Shown in pieces: positions 8,960-17,516 of a stretch of 64,000 nucleotides of DNA; within the stretch, counting starts at the first letter, position 1, and the number at the start of each line of letters is the position of its first letter. The stretch covers positions 212,655 through 276,654 of the forward strand of contig NZ_JOCX01000006.1 in the NCBI RefSeq assembly GCF_000717915.1, given 5' to 3'. The notes beneath the pieces are model-generated. The model saw nothing but the letters and a program-made list of their open reading frames with translations. It did no database searches and had not been told where the DNA came from. Both the position numbers and the translations under genes were made by a program. Origin of the DNA: Streptomyces sp. NRRL S-244. Its GTDB lineage: Bacteria > Actinomycetota > Actinomycetes > Streptomycetales > Streptomycetaceae.

Positions 8960-9061
8960 CGGTCGCGCGGCCCGTTCGGTCACGCGGCCCGATCGGTCAC
9001 GCAGCCCGTTCGGTCACGCAGCCCGTTCGGTCACGCGGCCGGTTCGGTCACGCGGCCCGAT
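8960..9061. repeat. 17-bp tandem repeat, six copies
   Basis: Six uninterrupted 17-bp units, consensus CGGTCACGCGGCCCGTT, start at 8960, 8977, 8994, 9011, 9028 and 9045. Variation is limited to G/A in the CGCGG/CGCAG position, C/G before the final GTT and GTT/GAT at the end; the first unit has CGC for CAC. A partial seventh unit runs into the SDR gene end. The block lies in the 235-bp gap between the start of the FAD oxidoreductase (8834) and the stop of the broken SDR gene (9070). Because 17 is not a multiple of 3, it is not a protein repeat selected in one frame. Confidence 0.92.
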
Positions 9062-9069
9062 CGGCCCGT

Positions 9070-10003
9070 TCAGCGCCCGGGGAACCCGTACGGGACGGAG
9101 GCCAGCTTCTCCGAGGCCGTCCAGAGCCGTTCGCCGGACGCGTCGTCCAGGGTCCACTTCGCCCGCCAGGAGCGGACGGGCGCCCCGCGCCAGCCGAGCC
9201 GCGGCCCGAAGAACGCGTCGGGCCGCACCCCCGGCGCGGTGGCCGCGTACAGAGTGGGCAGCGCGCCGGAGGCGGCGGACTGGGCGAGGACGGCGGCGCC
9301 GAGGCCCATCAGCCGTGACATGGGCCGGTGGCCCTCCTGCCGCGAGGCTCCGACGTGCAGGTTGGTCGAGGCGTAGCCGGGGTGCGCGGCGGCCGCGACG
9401 ATCCCGGAACCGGCGGCTTCGAGCCGCCGGGCCAGCTCGTGCGTGAAGAGGAGGTTGGCCGTCTTGGAGCGGCCGTACGCGATCCAGCGCCGGTAGCCGT
9501 GCTCGCCGTTCAGGTCGTCGTGGTCCACGTCGCCCAGTGCGTGGAACCCGCTGGAGACGGTGACGATCCGGGCCCCGGGAGCCGCGGCCAGCAGCTGCGG
9601 CAGGAGCAGTCCGGTCAGCGCGAAGTGGCCGAGGTGGTTGACCCCGAACTGGGTCTCGAAACCGTCGGCGGTCCGCCCGTACGGCAGCGCCATCACCCCG
9701 GCGTTGTTCACGAGCAGGTCGAGGGAGCGGCGGCGCTGCCCGTGCACGTGGGCGAACTCCCCGTACGGAGGCCAGGTCGGCCAGGTCCAGCGGTATGAAC
9801 TCCACCTCCGCGCCCGGGACTTCGGAGCGCAGCCGGATCACCGCGGCCCGGCCGCGCGCCGAGCTGCGGCAGGCCAGCACCACGTCGGCCCCGCGCCGGG
9901 CGAGCTCGCGGGCGGCGACGTAGCCGATACCGCTGTTGGCTCCCGTGACGACGGCGGTGCGGCCGCTCTGGTCGGGGATGTTCTCGGCGTTCCAGCCAGG
10001 CAT
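9070..10003 (-). pseudogene. Short-chain dehydrogenase/reductase broken by a 1-base frameshift
   Basis: The first part (from ATG at 10003) reads a normal SDR start: [32 protein letters not shown] through [11 protein letters not shown]. The rest ([36 protein letters not shown] catalytic Tyr/Lys, AAHPGY) continues in another frame to the stop at 9070. The switch falls at a run of four C on the plus strand (9759-9762). With three C the reading would be [15 protein letters not shown], which is what the family has. So either a true pseudogene or a homopolymer sequencing error. Intact length would be about 310 residues, matching retinol-dehydrogenase-like bacterial SDRs. Confidence 0.85.
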
Positions 10004-10163
10004 GTGAGCTCCCTCGCGACGGTGGGTTGCACGGTGCGGTCACCATGGGGTTACCGAGGGTAGACCTCCTCCTTCACGGGGGTGGAGCCGGGGGCCGGTC
10101 CCCCGGCCAGTAGGCTGCGGGTCCGTCCGCCCGCTCCCCTTCCCGTTCCCGAGGTACCGCGCA

Positions 10164-11468
10164 GTGAGCCCCGCACCGCCGCTCCCCCCACCCGTCTCGG
10201 TCGTCGGCCTCGGCGCCGACGGCTGGGCCGGGCTCACCGCCGCCGCACGGTCCGCGCTGACCGGTGCCGAGGTGCTGATCGGCGGACCGCGGCAGCTGGA
10301 CCTGCTGCCGGCCGGCGACTGCGCCGGCGAGCGGGTGGCCTGGCCGAGCCCGCTGCGGCCCGCCGTGCCGAAGCTGATGGCCGAGCACGCGGGCCGCCGG
10401 ATCGCGGTGCTGGCCAGCGGCGACCCCATGTTCTACGGGATCGGCCGGGCTCTGGCCGAGGAGCTCGGGCCGGACGCACTGCGGGTCCACCCGCACCCCT
10501 CCTCGGTCTCGTACGCGTGCGCCCGCCTGGGCTGGCCGGTGGAGGACACCGAGGTGGTCACGGTGGTCGGCCGCCCGGTGGCCCGGCTCGCGGCCGCGCT
10601 GTACGAGGGGCGGCGGGTGCTGGTGCTCAGTGCCGGAGCAGTGACCCCGAACGAGATCGCCGCTCTGCTTCGAGAGCGGGGCTTCGGCCCGAGCCGGATG
10701 CGGGTGCTGGAACAGCTCGGCTCCGAGCGCGAGGACACGTACGAAGGACGGGCCGAGAGCTGGGACCACGCGCCCGGCGATCCCCTCAACGTGGTGGCCG
10801 TGGACTGCCGCCGGGACCGGCGCAGCGCCGTCCCGCGGCTCGGCGCGACCCCCGGCCTGCCCGACACCGCGTACGAGCACGACGGCCAGCTCACCAAGCG
10901 CCACGTGCGGGCCGCGACCCTCTGCGCCCTCGCCCCGGCCCCCGGCGAGCTGCTCTGGGACATCGGCGGCGGCTCCGGCTCCATCGGCATCGAGTGGATG
11001 CGGACGCACCCCTCCTGCCGGGCGGTGGCCGTGGAGCGCGTCCCGGAGCGGGCGGCCCGCATCACCCGCAACGCGGCGGCGCTCGGCGTCCCGGGACTGC
11101 GCGTGGTCACCGGCGCAGCGCCCGACGCCCTGGCCGGCCTCCCGGCCCCCGATGCGGTGTTCATCGGCGGCGGGCTGACCGCGCCGGGCCTGCTGGACGC
11201 GGCCTGGGCGGCGCTCGCCCCCGGCGGCCGGCTGGTCGTCAACACCGTGACGCTGGAGTCGGAGGCGGTCCTCGCCGAGCGTTACCGGCGCCACGGCGGC
11301 GACCTGGTCAAACTGGCCGTCGCGCACGCGGTGGCGGTCGGCGGTTTCACGGGCTGGCGGCAGGCGATGCCGGTCACCCAGTGGTCCGTGACGAAGCCCT
11401 GGCCGCGGACGGACCGTCCCACGGCAGCAGCGCACGAGCAGAACGAAGAGGACCAGGAGACGACATGA
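10164..11468 (+). CDS. cobL: Precorrin-6Y C5,15-methyltransferase (decarboxylating), CbiE-CbiT fusion
   Basis: A 434-residue bifunctional enzyme of the aerobic B12 pathway that methylates C5 and C15 of precorrin-6B (dihydro-precorrin-6) and decarboxylates the C12 acetate. The first half is a tetrapyrrole methylase (VSVVGLGADGW start, VLASGDPMFYGIG near 82-93). The second half is a CbiT SAM domain (DIGGGSGSIGIEW at 266-278). Start is GTG 10164. The stop overlaps the cobM start by ATGA, indicating translational coupling. The 160-bp leader has a GC hairpin (GCCGGGGG/CCCCCGGC, 10087-10107) but no B12 riboswitch that I can recognise. Confidence 0.95.
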   Translation: MSPAPPLPPPVSVVGLGADGWAGLTAAARSALTGAEVLIGGPRQLDLLPAGDCAGERVAWPSPLRPAVPKLMAEHAGRRIAVLASGDPMFYGIGRALAEELGPDALRVHPHPSSVSYACARLGWPVEDTEVVTVVGRPVARLAAALYEGRRVLVLSAGAVTPNEIAALLRERGFGPSRMRVLEQLGSEREDTYEGRAESWDHAPGDPLNVVAVDCRRDRRSAVPRLGATPGLPDTAYEHDGQLTKRHVRAATLCALAPAPGELLWDIGGGSGSIGIEWMRTHPSCRAVAVERVPERAARITRNAAALGVPGLRVVTGAAPDALAGLPAPDAVFIGGGLTAPGLLDAAWAALAPGGRLVVNTVTLESEAVLAERYRRHGGDLVKLAVAHAVAVGGFTGWRQAMPVTQWSVTKPWPRTDRPTAAAHEQNEEDQETT

Positions 11469-12214
11469 CCGTGTACTTCATCGGCGCGGGCCCCGGCGCC
11501 GCCGACCTGATCACGGTGCGCGGTGCCCGGACGCTGGCCGCCGCCCCCGTCTGCCTGTACGCGGGCAGCCTGGTCCCGCGCGAACTGCTGGCCGAGTGCC
11601 CGCCGGACGCCCGCCTGGTCGACACCTCGCAGCTGAACCTCGACGAGATCGTCGCCGAGTGCGTACGGGCCCACGCCGCCGGCGAGGACGTCGCGCGGCT
11701 CCACTCCGGCGACCCGTCGATCTTCAGCGCGGTCGCCGAGCAGATGCGGCGGCTCGACGCGGCCGGCATCCCGTACGAGGTGGTGCCCGGTGTCCCGGCG
11801 TTCGCCGCGGCGGCGGCCGCCCTGAAGCGGGAGCTGACGGTCCCCACCGTCGGCCAGACCGTCATCCTGACCCGGATCGCCCAGCAGGCCACGCCGATGC
11901 CGCCCGGCGAGGACCTGGCCACGCTCGGCCGCAGCGGCGCGCTGCTGGTGCTGCACCTGGCCACGCGGTACGTGGACCGGGTCGTCGCCGAACTGCTGCC
12001 GCACTACGGGGCCGAGTGCCCGGTGGCGGTGGTGGCGATGGCCAGCCGCCCCGACGAGCTGATCCTGCGCGGCACGCTGGCCGACATCGCCGCCCGGGTG
12101 AAGGAGGCGGGCCTGGTCCGTACCGCCGTCATCCTGGTGGGCCGTACGCTCGGCGCCGAGCAGTTCCGCGACAGCCACCTGTACTCCCCCGAGCGCGACC
12201 GGCATGTCTGCTGA
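11465..12214 (+). CDS. cobM: Precorrin-4 C11-methyltransferase
   Basis: A 249-residue tetrapyrrole methylase. The N-terminus TVYFIGAGPGAADLITVRGARTL, the YAGSLVP segment, the VARLHSGDPSIFSAVAEQ loop and EVVPGVPAFAAAAAAL are typical of CobM/CbiF. It methylates precorrin-4 at C11 using SAM. The start codon lies inside the cobL stop (ATGA), and its own 3' end overlaps the cobK start by 11 bp, so cobL-cobM-cobK is one tightly packed operon. Confidence 0.96.
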   Translation: MTVYFIGAGPGAADLITVRGARTLAAAPVCLYAGSLVPRELLAECPPDARLVDTSQLNLDEIVAECVRAHAAGEDVARLHSGDPSIFSAVAEQMRRLDAAGIPYEVVPGVPAFAAAAAALKRELTVPTVGQTVILTRIAQQATPMPPGEDLATLGRSGALLVLHLATRYVDRVVAELLPHYGAECPVAVVAMASRPDELILRGTLADIAARVKEAGLVRTAVILVGRTLGAEQFRDSHLYSPERDRHVC

Positions 12215-12956
12215 TCCGCCCCGCCACGTCCTGGTCCTGGGCGGTACGACGGAGGCCAGGCGGCTGGCGGAGGCGCTGGCCGCCGACCCGGCGTACCGCG
12301 TGACCACCTCGCTGGCGGGCCGGGTGTCCGCGCCCGTGCTGCCGCCCGGCGAGGTGCGGATCGGCGGCTTCGGCGGGGTCGCCGGGCTCGCGGAGTGGAT
12401 CGCCGGCCACGGCGTGACGCACCTGGTCGACGCCACGCACCCGTTCGCGGAGCGGATGAGCTTCCACGCCTCCGGGGCGCAGGCGCGCACGGGGGTCCCG
12501 CTGCTGGCGCTGCGCCGCCCCGGCTGGGCCCCCGGCCCGGGCGACGACTGGCACTTCGCCGACTCGCTCGCCGAGGCGGCGCTGCGGCTGCCGGAACTCG
12601 GCGGCCGGGCCTTCCTGACCACCGGCCGCATGGGCCTGCACACGTTCGCGCACCTGGCCGACACCTGGTTCCTGGTGCGCTCGGTGGACCCGCCGGACGC
12701 ACCGGTGCCGCCGCGGCTCGAAGTCCTGCTCGCCCGGGGGCCGTTCACCCTGGACGGCGAGCGGGAGCTGCTGGCCCGGCACCGGATCGAGGTGCTGGTC
12801 ACCAAGGACAGCGGCGGCTCCGCGACCGCCCCCAAGCTCACCGCGGCCCGCGAGACCGGCATCCCGGTCCTGCTGGTCCGCAGGCCCCCCGTCCCGGAGG
12901 GCGTCGCGGAGGCGGAGCGCCCGGAGGCGGCCCTGGAGTGGCTCGCGGGAGCCTGA
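12204..12956 (+). CDS. cobK: Precorrin-6A reductase (CobK/CbiJ family)
   Basis: A 250-residue NADPH-dependent reductase that reduces the macrocycle of precorrin-6A. The N-terminal HVLVLGGTTEARRLAEAL, the GGFGGVAGLAEWI and VDATHPFA segments and the C-terminal VTKDSGGSATAPKLTAARE are diagnostic. It overlaps cobM by 11 bp and is the last gene of the plus-strand cob operon; a 61-bp gap separates it from the next gene, which is probably not part of B12 synthesis. Confidence 0.95.
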   Translation: MSADPPRHVLVLGGTTEARRLAEALAADPAYRVTTSLAGRVSAPVLPPGEVRIGGFGGVAGLAEWIAGHGVTHLVDATHPFAERMSFHASGAQARTGVPLLALRRPGWAPGPGDDWHFADSLAEAALRLPELGGRAFLTTGRMGLHTFAHLADTWFLVRSVDPPDAPVPPRLEVLLARGPFTLDGERELLARHRIEVLVTKDSGGSATAPKLTAARETGIPVLLVRRPPVPEGVAEAERPEAALEWLAGA

Positions 12957-13017
12957 CGGAGACGGCCCGGCCACCCGCGCCCAGGCGTTGTCGGAGGGGT
13001 CTTCTACGCTCGTCGGC

Positions 13018-13692
13018 ATGAGCACCACCACCCTGCTGGTTCACGACGGCTCCGCCGCACCCGACGCCCCGGTCACCCGCATCGGCGGCCTTCCGCTGGC
13101 GCCCTCCGGCACGCGCTGGCCCACCTGTACGACCTGCTCCGGGCCGCTCTGCTTCATCGCGCAGATCGTCCTCGACGGCGGGCGCGGGATCCTCGCCGTC
13201 TTCATGTGCGCCAACGACCCCGGCAGTTGCGGGGAGTGGAGCGCGACGTCCGGCGGCAACAGGGCGTACCTCTTCCCGTCGGCCGGTCTCGTGCCCATGC
13301 CGCTGCCCGCACTCCCCACCGCCGAGGACGAGGACGAGGACGAGGACGACGACGAAACCGACGAGGACGAGGAGGACGTTCGGCAGCTGGGGGCGGTCCG
13401 TACCGTCGAGCTCGTCACGGTGGCCGAGCCGGAGTACCGGCTCGCGCGCAAGGCCTGGTCCGAGCGGAGCGGGCGCCCGGCGAACGAGGTGCTCGGCCGG
13501 CTCGGCGGCACCCCCGGCTGGCTTCAGAACGACGAGACGCCCGACTGCCCGGAGTGCGGCGGGCCGATGGAGTTCGCCGCCCAGCTGGAGGAGGGTCCCG
13601 ACCCCCTCACCGCCCCCAACTTCGGCTCCGGCAGGGCCTATGCACACGTCTGCACGCCCTGCGGCCGGGCGGCGTTCCTCTGGCAGTGCTGA
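13018..13692 (+). CDS. Cysteine-rich zinc-ribbon protein, PDCD2-C/DUF1963-like
   Basis: A 224-residue protein of unknown function. It has Cys pairs that look like zinc sites: CTTC near 33-36, a later C...C in CANDPGSC, CPEC near 178-181, and CTPC near the end. Overall plan (RIGGLP, WPTC, ...PNFGSGRAYAHVCTPCGRAAFLWQC) resembles DUF1963 and the C-terminal PDCD2 domain. A very acidic run of about 20 residues (EDEDEDEDDDETDEDEED), coded by GAGGAC repeats at 13323-13376, splits the protein. Start 13018 (MSTTTLL) was chosen over an earlier in-frame start. It sits between two cob operons but has no evident B12 role. Confidence 0.75.
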   Translation: MSTTTLLVHDGSAAPDAPVTRIGGLPLAPSGTRWPTCTTCSGPLCFIAQIVLDGGRGILAVFMCANDPGSCGEWSATSGGNRAYLFPSAGLVPMPLPALPTAEDEDEDEDDDETDEDEEDVRQLGAVRTVELVTVAEPEYRLARKAWSERSGRPANEVLGRLGGTPGWLQNDETPDCPECGGPMEFAAQLEEGPDPLTAPNFGSGRAYAHVCTPCGRAAFLWQC

Positions 13693-13708
13693 GGAACGCC
13701 ACCCGGCC
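13663..13708. terminator. Long hairpin terminator between convergent genes
   Basis: GGCCGGG-C-GGCGTTCCTC (13663-13680) pairs with GAGGAACGCC-A-CCCGGCC (13691-13708), an 18-position stem with one mismatch and a 10-nt loop. It straddles the stop codon of the zinc-ribbon gene and lies next to the stop of cobIJ on the other strand, so it can serve both transcripts. There is no clear T-tract, as is common in Streptomyces. Confidence 0.65.
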
Positions 13709-13714
13709 CTGCGG

Positions 13715-15220
13715 TCAGGCCTCCGGGTAGCGGCGCGGGGTCCAGGTCACGCGGGAGCCGTCCGGGCGCTCCGTGACCCGGGTCTGCGAGGAGCCGATCA
13801 GCAGGATCGTGCGCATGTCCACCTCGGACGGCTCCAGTTCGCCGAGCGCCAGGACGCGGACCGACTGCTCCGGGCCGCCCACGTCCCGCGCGACGACCAC
13901 CGGCGTCTGCTCCGGACGCAGCTCCAGCAGCAGCTCCTTGGCCTGGGCCACCTGCCAGGTCCGGCTGCGCGAGCCCGGGTTGTACAGGGCGAGCACCAGG
14001 TCGGCCGCGGCGGCGGCGCGCAGCCGCTCCGCGATGACCTCCCACGGCTTGAGCCGGTCCGACAGGGAGATGGTGGCGTAGTCGTGGCCGAGCGGTGCCC
14101 CGGCCGCGGCGGCCGCCGCGTTGGCGGCGGTGACCCCCGGCAGGACCCGTACGGGCACGTCCTCGTACTCCGGCTGCCCGGCGACCTCCAGCACGGCGGT
14201 GGCCATGGCGAACACGCCCGGGTCGCCGCCGGAGACCACGGCCACGCGCTTGCCGCGGCGGGCGAGGTCGAGCGCGAACTCGGCGCGCTCCGACTCGACC
14301 TTGTTGTCGGAGCCGTGCCGTACCTGGCCCGGCTTCACGGGGACCCGGTCCAGGTACGTGGTGTACCCGACGAGCACCTCGGCGTCGGCCAGCGCCCGCC
14401 GCGTCTCGGGGGTGAGCCAGAGCGGCCCGGCCGGTCCGGTGCCGACGACCACGACCTCGCCGGGGCCGGACGGCACGCTGCCCGGGTTGCCGATGCGGCT
14501 GGGCACCACGGCGACGGCGAAGTACGGGACGCTGTCGGGGTCGGTGTCGGCGAGGATGCCGGTCCGCTCCCCCGCCATGGTGGCGCGCTCCACGTACCGG
14601 GCCTCCGCGAGGCGGCCGCTGCCCTCCATGGCCCGGCGTACGGCGGGGAAGGTACGGCCGAGCTTCATCACGACCGCCGAGTCGGTGGCGGCGAGGCGGG
14701 CGGTGAGCTCCTCCTCCGGCAGGGTGCCGGGCAGGATCGTCAGCACCTCCTCGCCCTCGACGAGCGGGGTGCCGAGGCGGGCCGCGGCGGCGCTCACCGA
14801 GGTCACACCGGGGATCACCTCGGCCTCGTACCGGCCGGCGAGCCGCTTGTGCATGTGCATGTACGAGCCGTAGAAGAGCGGGTCCCCCTCGGCGAGCACG
14901 GCGACGGTCCGGCCGGCGTCGAGGTGCGCGGCCAGCCGTGCGGCGGACGCCTCGTAGAACTCCTCCATCGCCCCCTGGTAGCCGCCGGGGTGGTCGGTGG
15001 TCTCGGTGGTGACCGGATAGACCAGCGGCTCCTCGATGTGGTCGGCGCGCAGGTGCTTCGCGGCGATCGAGCGGGCGATCGAGCGGCCGTGGCGGGCGCT
15101 GTGGTACGCGACGACCTGCGCCTCGGCGATCACCTCGACGGCCCGCAGCGTCATCAGGGAGGGGTCGCCGGGGCCGAGCCCGACGCCGTACAGCTTTCCG
15201 GAGGTCGCTTCGGTGCTCAT
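13715..15220 (-). CDS. cobIJ: Fused precorrin-2 C20- and precorrin-3B C17-methyltransferase (CobI-CobJ)
   Basis: A 501-residue fusion of two tetrapyrrole methylases. Residues about 1-240 are CobI (KLYGVGLGPGDPSLMTLRAVE, VLAEGDPLFYGSYMHMH, EVIPGVTSVSAAAARLG). Residues about 257-501 are CobJ (VVVVGTGPAGPLWLTPE, VAVVSGGDPGVFAMATAVLE, VLPGVTAANAAAAAAGAPLGHDY, LALYNPGSRSR). The protein covers the C20 and the ring-contracting C17 methylation steps. Fusion is common in Actinobacteria. Its start overlaps the cobH stop by 4 bp; it is last in the cobG-cobH-cobIJ operon. Confidence 0.95.
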   Translation of the reverse strand: MSTEATSGKLYGVGLGPGDPSLMTLRAVEVIAEAQVVAYHSARHGRSIARSIAAKHLRADHIEEPLVYPVTTETTDHPGGYQGAMEEFYEASAARLAAHLDAGRTVAVLAEGDPLFYGSYMHMHKRLAGRYEAEVIPGVTSVSAAAARLGTPLVEGEEVLTILPGTLPEEELTARLAATDSAVVMKLGRTFPAVRRAMEGSGRLAEARYVERATMAGERTGILADTDPDSVPYFAVAVVPSRIGNPGSVPSGPGEVVVVGTGPAGPLWLTPETRRALADAEVLVGYTTYLDRVPVKPGQVRHGSDNKVESERAEFALDLARRGKRVAVVSGGDPGVFAMATAVLEVAGQPEYEDVPVRVLPGVTAANAAAAAAGAPLGHDYATISLSDRLKPWEVIAERLRAAAAADLVLALYNPGSRSRTWQVAQAKELLLELRPEQTPVVVARDVGGPEQSVRVLALGELEPSEVDMRTILLIGSSQTRVTERPDGSRVTWTPRRYPEA

Positions 15221-15864
15221 TCTTCCTCGCTCGCGATCGCGTTGACGGCGGCGGCCGCGATGGCGCTGCCGCCGCGCCGGCCGCGCACGATCAGGTGGTC
15301 GAGCCCGGAGGCGTGGGCGGCGAGCGCGTCCTTGGACTCGGCGGCGCCGATGAAGCCGACCGGGACGCCGATGACGGCGGCGGGGCGCGGGGCGCCCTCC
15401 TCGATCATCTCCAGCAGCCGGAACAGCGCGGTCGGCGCGTTGCCGACGGCGATCACGGAGCCCTCCAACAGGCCGCGGTCGCGCCAGACTTCGAGGGCGG
15501 CGGCGCTGCGGGTGGTGCCCATCTCGGCGGCGAGGGCCGGCACGGCGGGGTCGGAGAGGGTGCAGATCACCTCGTTGCCGGCGGGCAGCCGCTTGCGGGT
15601 GACGCCGCTGGCGACCATCTGCACGTCGCAGAGGATCGGCGCGCCCGCCTTCAGCGCGGCCCGCGCGCGGAGCACGACGTCCGGGGTGTAGCCGAGGTCC
15701 TGGGGCAGGTCGGTCATTCCGCAGGCGTGGATCATGCGCACCGCGACCTGGGCGACGGAGGCGGGCAGCCCGGAGAGGTCCGCCTCGGCGCGGATCGTGG
15801 CAAAGGACTGGCGGTAGATCGCCGCGCCGTCCTTCTCGTACTCGAACACTGTGTACTCGCTCAT
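15217..15864 (-). CDS. cobH: Precorrin-8X methylmutase
   Basis: A 215-residue enzyme that moves the methyl group from C11 to C12 to give hydrogenobyrinate. The motifs MIHACGMTDLP (with the catalytic His), GAPILCDVQMVASGVTRKRLP, AVGNAPTALFRLLE and VPVGFIGAAESKDAL are characteristic. It begins inside the cobG stop (4-bp overlap) and ends inside the cobIJ start (4-bp overlap). Confidence 0.96.
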   Translation of the reverse strand: MSEYTVFEYEKDGAAIYRQSFATIRAEADLSGLPASVAQVAVRMIHACGMTDLPQDLGYTPDVVLRARAALKAGAPILCDVQMVASGVTRKRLPAGNEVICTLSDPAVPALAAEMGTTRSAAALEVWRDRGLLEGSVIAVGNAPTALFRLLEMIEEGAPRPAAVIGVPVGFIGAAESKDALAAHASGLDHLIVRGRRGGSAIAAAAVNAIASEEE

Positions 15865-17219
15865 TTCTTCGCTGCGTCGTGGGAGGTGGTGCGGCGTACG
15901 GCCGCGAGGGCCGCGGGAAGTTCGGAGGCCGGAACACCGCGGCGCGGGGCGTGACCGGCCGCGCGGAGGTCGTACCCGTCGGCGGTGGCGACCACGTCCG
16001 CCCAGGCGGTGCCGCGGGGGTGCCCGCACCGGCGTTCGCAGCCGGACCAGTGCACGGGCAGCGGGCGGGTGGCGTGCGCGTGCGTCTGCGCCTGCGCCTG
16101 CGCCTGCGCCTGCTGCGCTACGACGGCTCGCGCGTCGGCGCGTACGTCCGCCAGGGATTTCGCGCAACCCGGCTGCCCCGTACAGGCGGTGACGGACCGC
16201 CAGGGATCGTCGGGGCCGGTCACGAGCCCGGCCTCGGCGAGCCCGGCGAGCGCGCCGTCGGCGGCGTGGGCGGGCAGGCCGGGGACGACGATCCCGCGCC
16301 AGGGGGTCAGACGGACACGGCCCGTGAGCCCGGCCAGCCGGCGCCACTGCGCGGTGGTCAGGCGGCCCAGCGGCGCGAACACGCTGAGCGCGGCGGCGCC
16401 GCCCGGACCTTCGACGACGCCCGGTTCGGGAGCCGGTCCGTGCAGGGCGGCGCAGCCCCGTACGACGGAGGCCGCGATGCCGGCGGCGGCCAGCCGGGCG
16501 CCCAACTCATCGGCATCAAGCGCCTGTTCTGCGGGCAGCTCGGAGACCCGCCAGGCCCGCGTCCCGGCCCGGCGGACGGCGTCGAGGAAGTACGAGGCGG
16601 CGACGAGCGCGGCCCGCGGCGCATCGGCGGCGGCCACGAGCAGGGCGTCCGCCGCGTCGGCCGTCCACAGCAGGGCCCGGCCCCCGTCTCGGACGGCGGC
16701 CAGGTTCACATCGGCGGCCAGCGAGGTCACGTCCCCGCGGCCGTCGTCGAGGGCGAACAGGAAGCGCCCGGACAGCCCGGCCGCCGACGCGCTCGCGCAC
16801 AGCAGCCGGTCCAGCTCCGCGACCCAGGGCGCCACGTCGGGCAGACCGCGCCGGTCCAGGCCGGTCAGCGGCGAGGCGACGATGTTGCGGACCCGCTCGT
16901 GGGTGGGGGCGGGCAGCAGCCCGGCGCGCACGAGCACGGCCTGCAGCTCGCCGCCGCAGCTCGCGCCGAGCCCGCGCAGCTGCGCGTTGCCGCGCGAGGT
17001 GAGGTCGACGTGCCCGTCGCCGAGCCGGTCCGCCGCATCGGCCAGCAGCAGGGCCGCGTCCGCGTCGAGCATCCCGCCGGGTATCCGGATCCGGGCCAGG
17101 TGCCCGTCGTCCGCCGCGTGCAGGCGCAGCGCACCGGGGCAGGCGTCACCGCGGTCACGTATGACCGGTTCGTCCCGCGATGCGGCGGAAGGGGGCTGGG
17201 GCGGCATGGCGGCGAGCAT
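15861..17219 (-). CDS. cobG: Precorrin-3B synthase
   Basis: A 452-residue sulfite/nitrite-reductase-like monooxygenase that oxidises precorrin-3A in the oxygen-dependent pathway. The first ferredoxin-like half has DGHLARIRIPGG and DLTSRGNAQLRGL. The Fe-S cysteines appear as ACTGQPGCAKS and SGCERRCGHPRG. Between these two pairs is an alternating AQAQAQAQ then THAHA stretch (coded by a CTGCGC-type hexamer repeat at about 16080-16112), probably a flexible loop expansion. Start is ATG 17219 or, less likely, 17207. Presence of CobG marks the aerobic route. It diverges from cobN, with the riboswitch in between. Confidence 0.93.
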   Translation of the reverse strand: MLAAMPPQPPSAASRDEPVIRDRGDACPGALRLHAADDGHLARIRIPGGMLDADAALLLADAADRLGDGHVDLTSRGNAQLRGLGASCGGELQAVLVRAGLLPAPTHERVRNIVASPLTGLDRRGLPDVAPWVAELDRLLCASASAAGLSGRFLFALDDGRGDVTSLAADVNLAAVRDGGRALLWTADAADALLVAAADAPRAALVAASYFLDAVRRAGTRAWRVSELPAEQALDADELGARLAAAGIAASVVRGCAALHGPAPEPGVVEGPGGAAALSVFAPLGRLTTAQWRRLAGLTGRVRLTPWRGIVVPGLPAHAADGALAGLAEAGLVTGPDDPWRSVTACTGQPGCAKSLADVRADARAVVAQQAQAQAQAQTHAHATRPLPVHWSGCERRCGHPRGTAWADVVATADGYDLRAAGHAPRRGVPASELPAALAAVRRTTSHDAAKK

Positions 17220-17353
17220 ACCCACGATTCCCCGACCCCGACCTGTGTCCGTCACCACCCGCCCCCTGCGCCCCACCCTCCGCCCGACCTGCCCGGATCC
17301 GTTCCCCGGGCACGGGCCACCCCCACTCCCGGCCAGGGAGAACGCCACCTAAG

Positions 17354-17475
17354 ATGACCACCGGCGGAGCCACGTGGCCCGCTGGGAGGAAGCCCGGTGC
17401 GAATCCGGCGCGGTCCCGCCACTGTGAACCCGCGGAGCGATCCGCCGGGTGAGTCAGGAACTCCCGCTGTCCACA
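17354..17475 (+). ncRNA. Cobalamin riboswitch controlling cobN
   Basis: The conserved AdoCbl riboswitch elements are in order: CCACGTGGCCCGCTGGGAGGAAGCCCGGTGCGAATCCGG (split here for reading: GGGAGGAAGC then CCGGTGCGAATCCGG), GCGCGGTCCC, the B12 box GCCACTGTGAACC (near 17416-17428), and GAGTCAGGAACTCCCGC. It ends about 40 nt before the cobN ATG. When B12 is bound the kissing-loop arrangement should hide the ribosome site or favour termination, so cobN is repressed. Boundaries are approximate. Confidence 0.93.
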
Positions 17476-17516
17476 CTGCCCGGGGCGCGGAAACCCCGAG
17501 GAAGGCATGCCGCCGC

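Noticed and set aside
8735..9376. Periodic protein readings across the 17-bp repeat
   Set aside because: Several frames are open because the repeat has no stops; none has a ribosome site or family resemblance. The repeat is treated as DNA-level.
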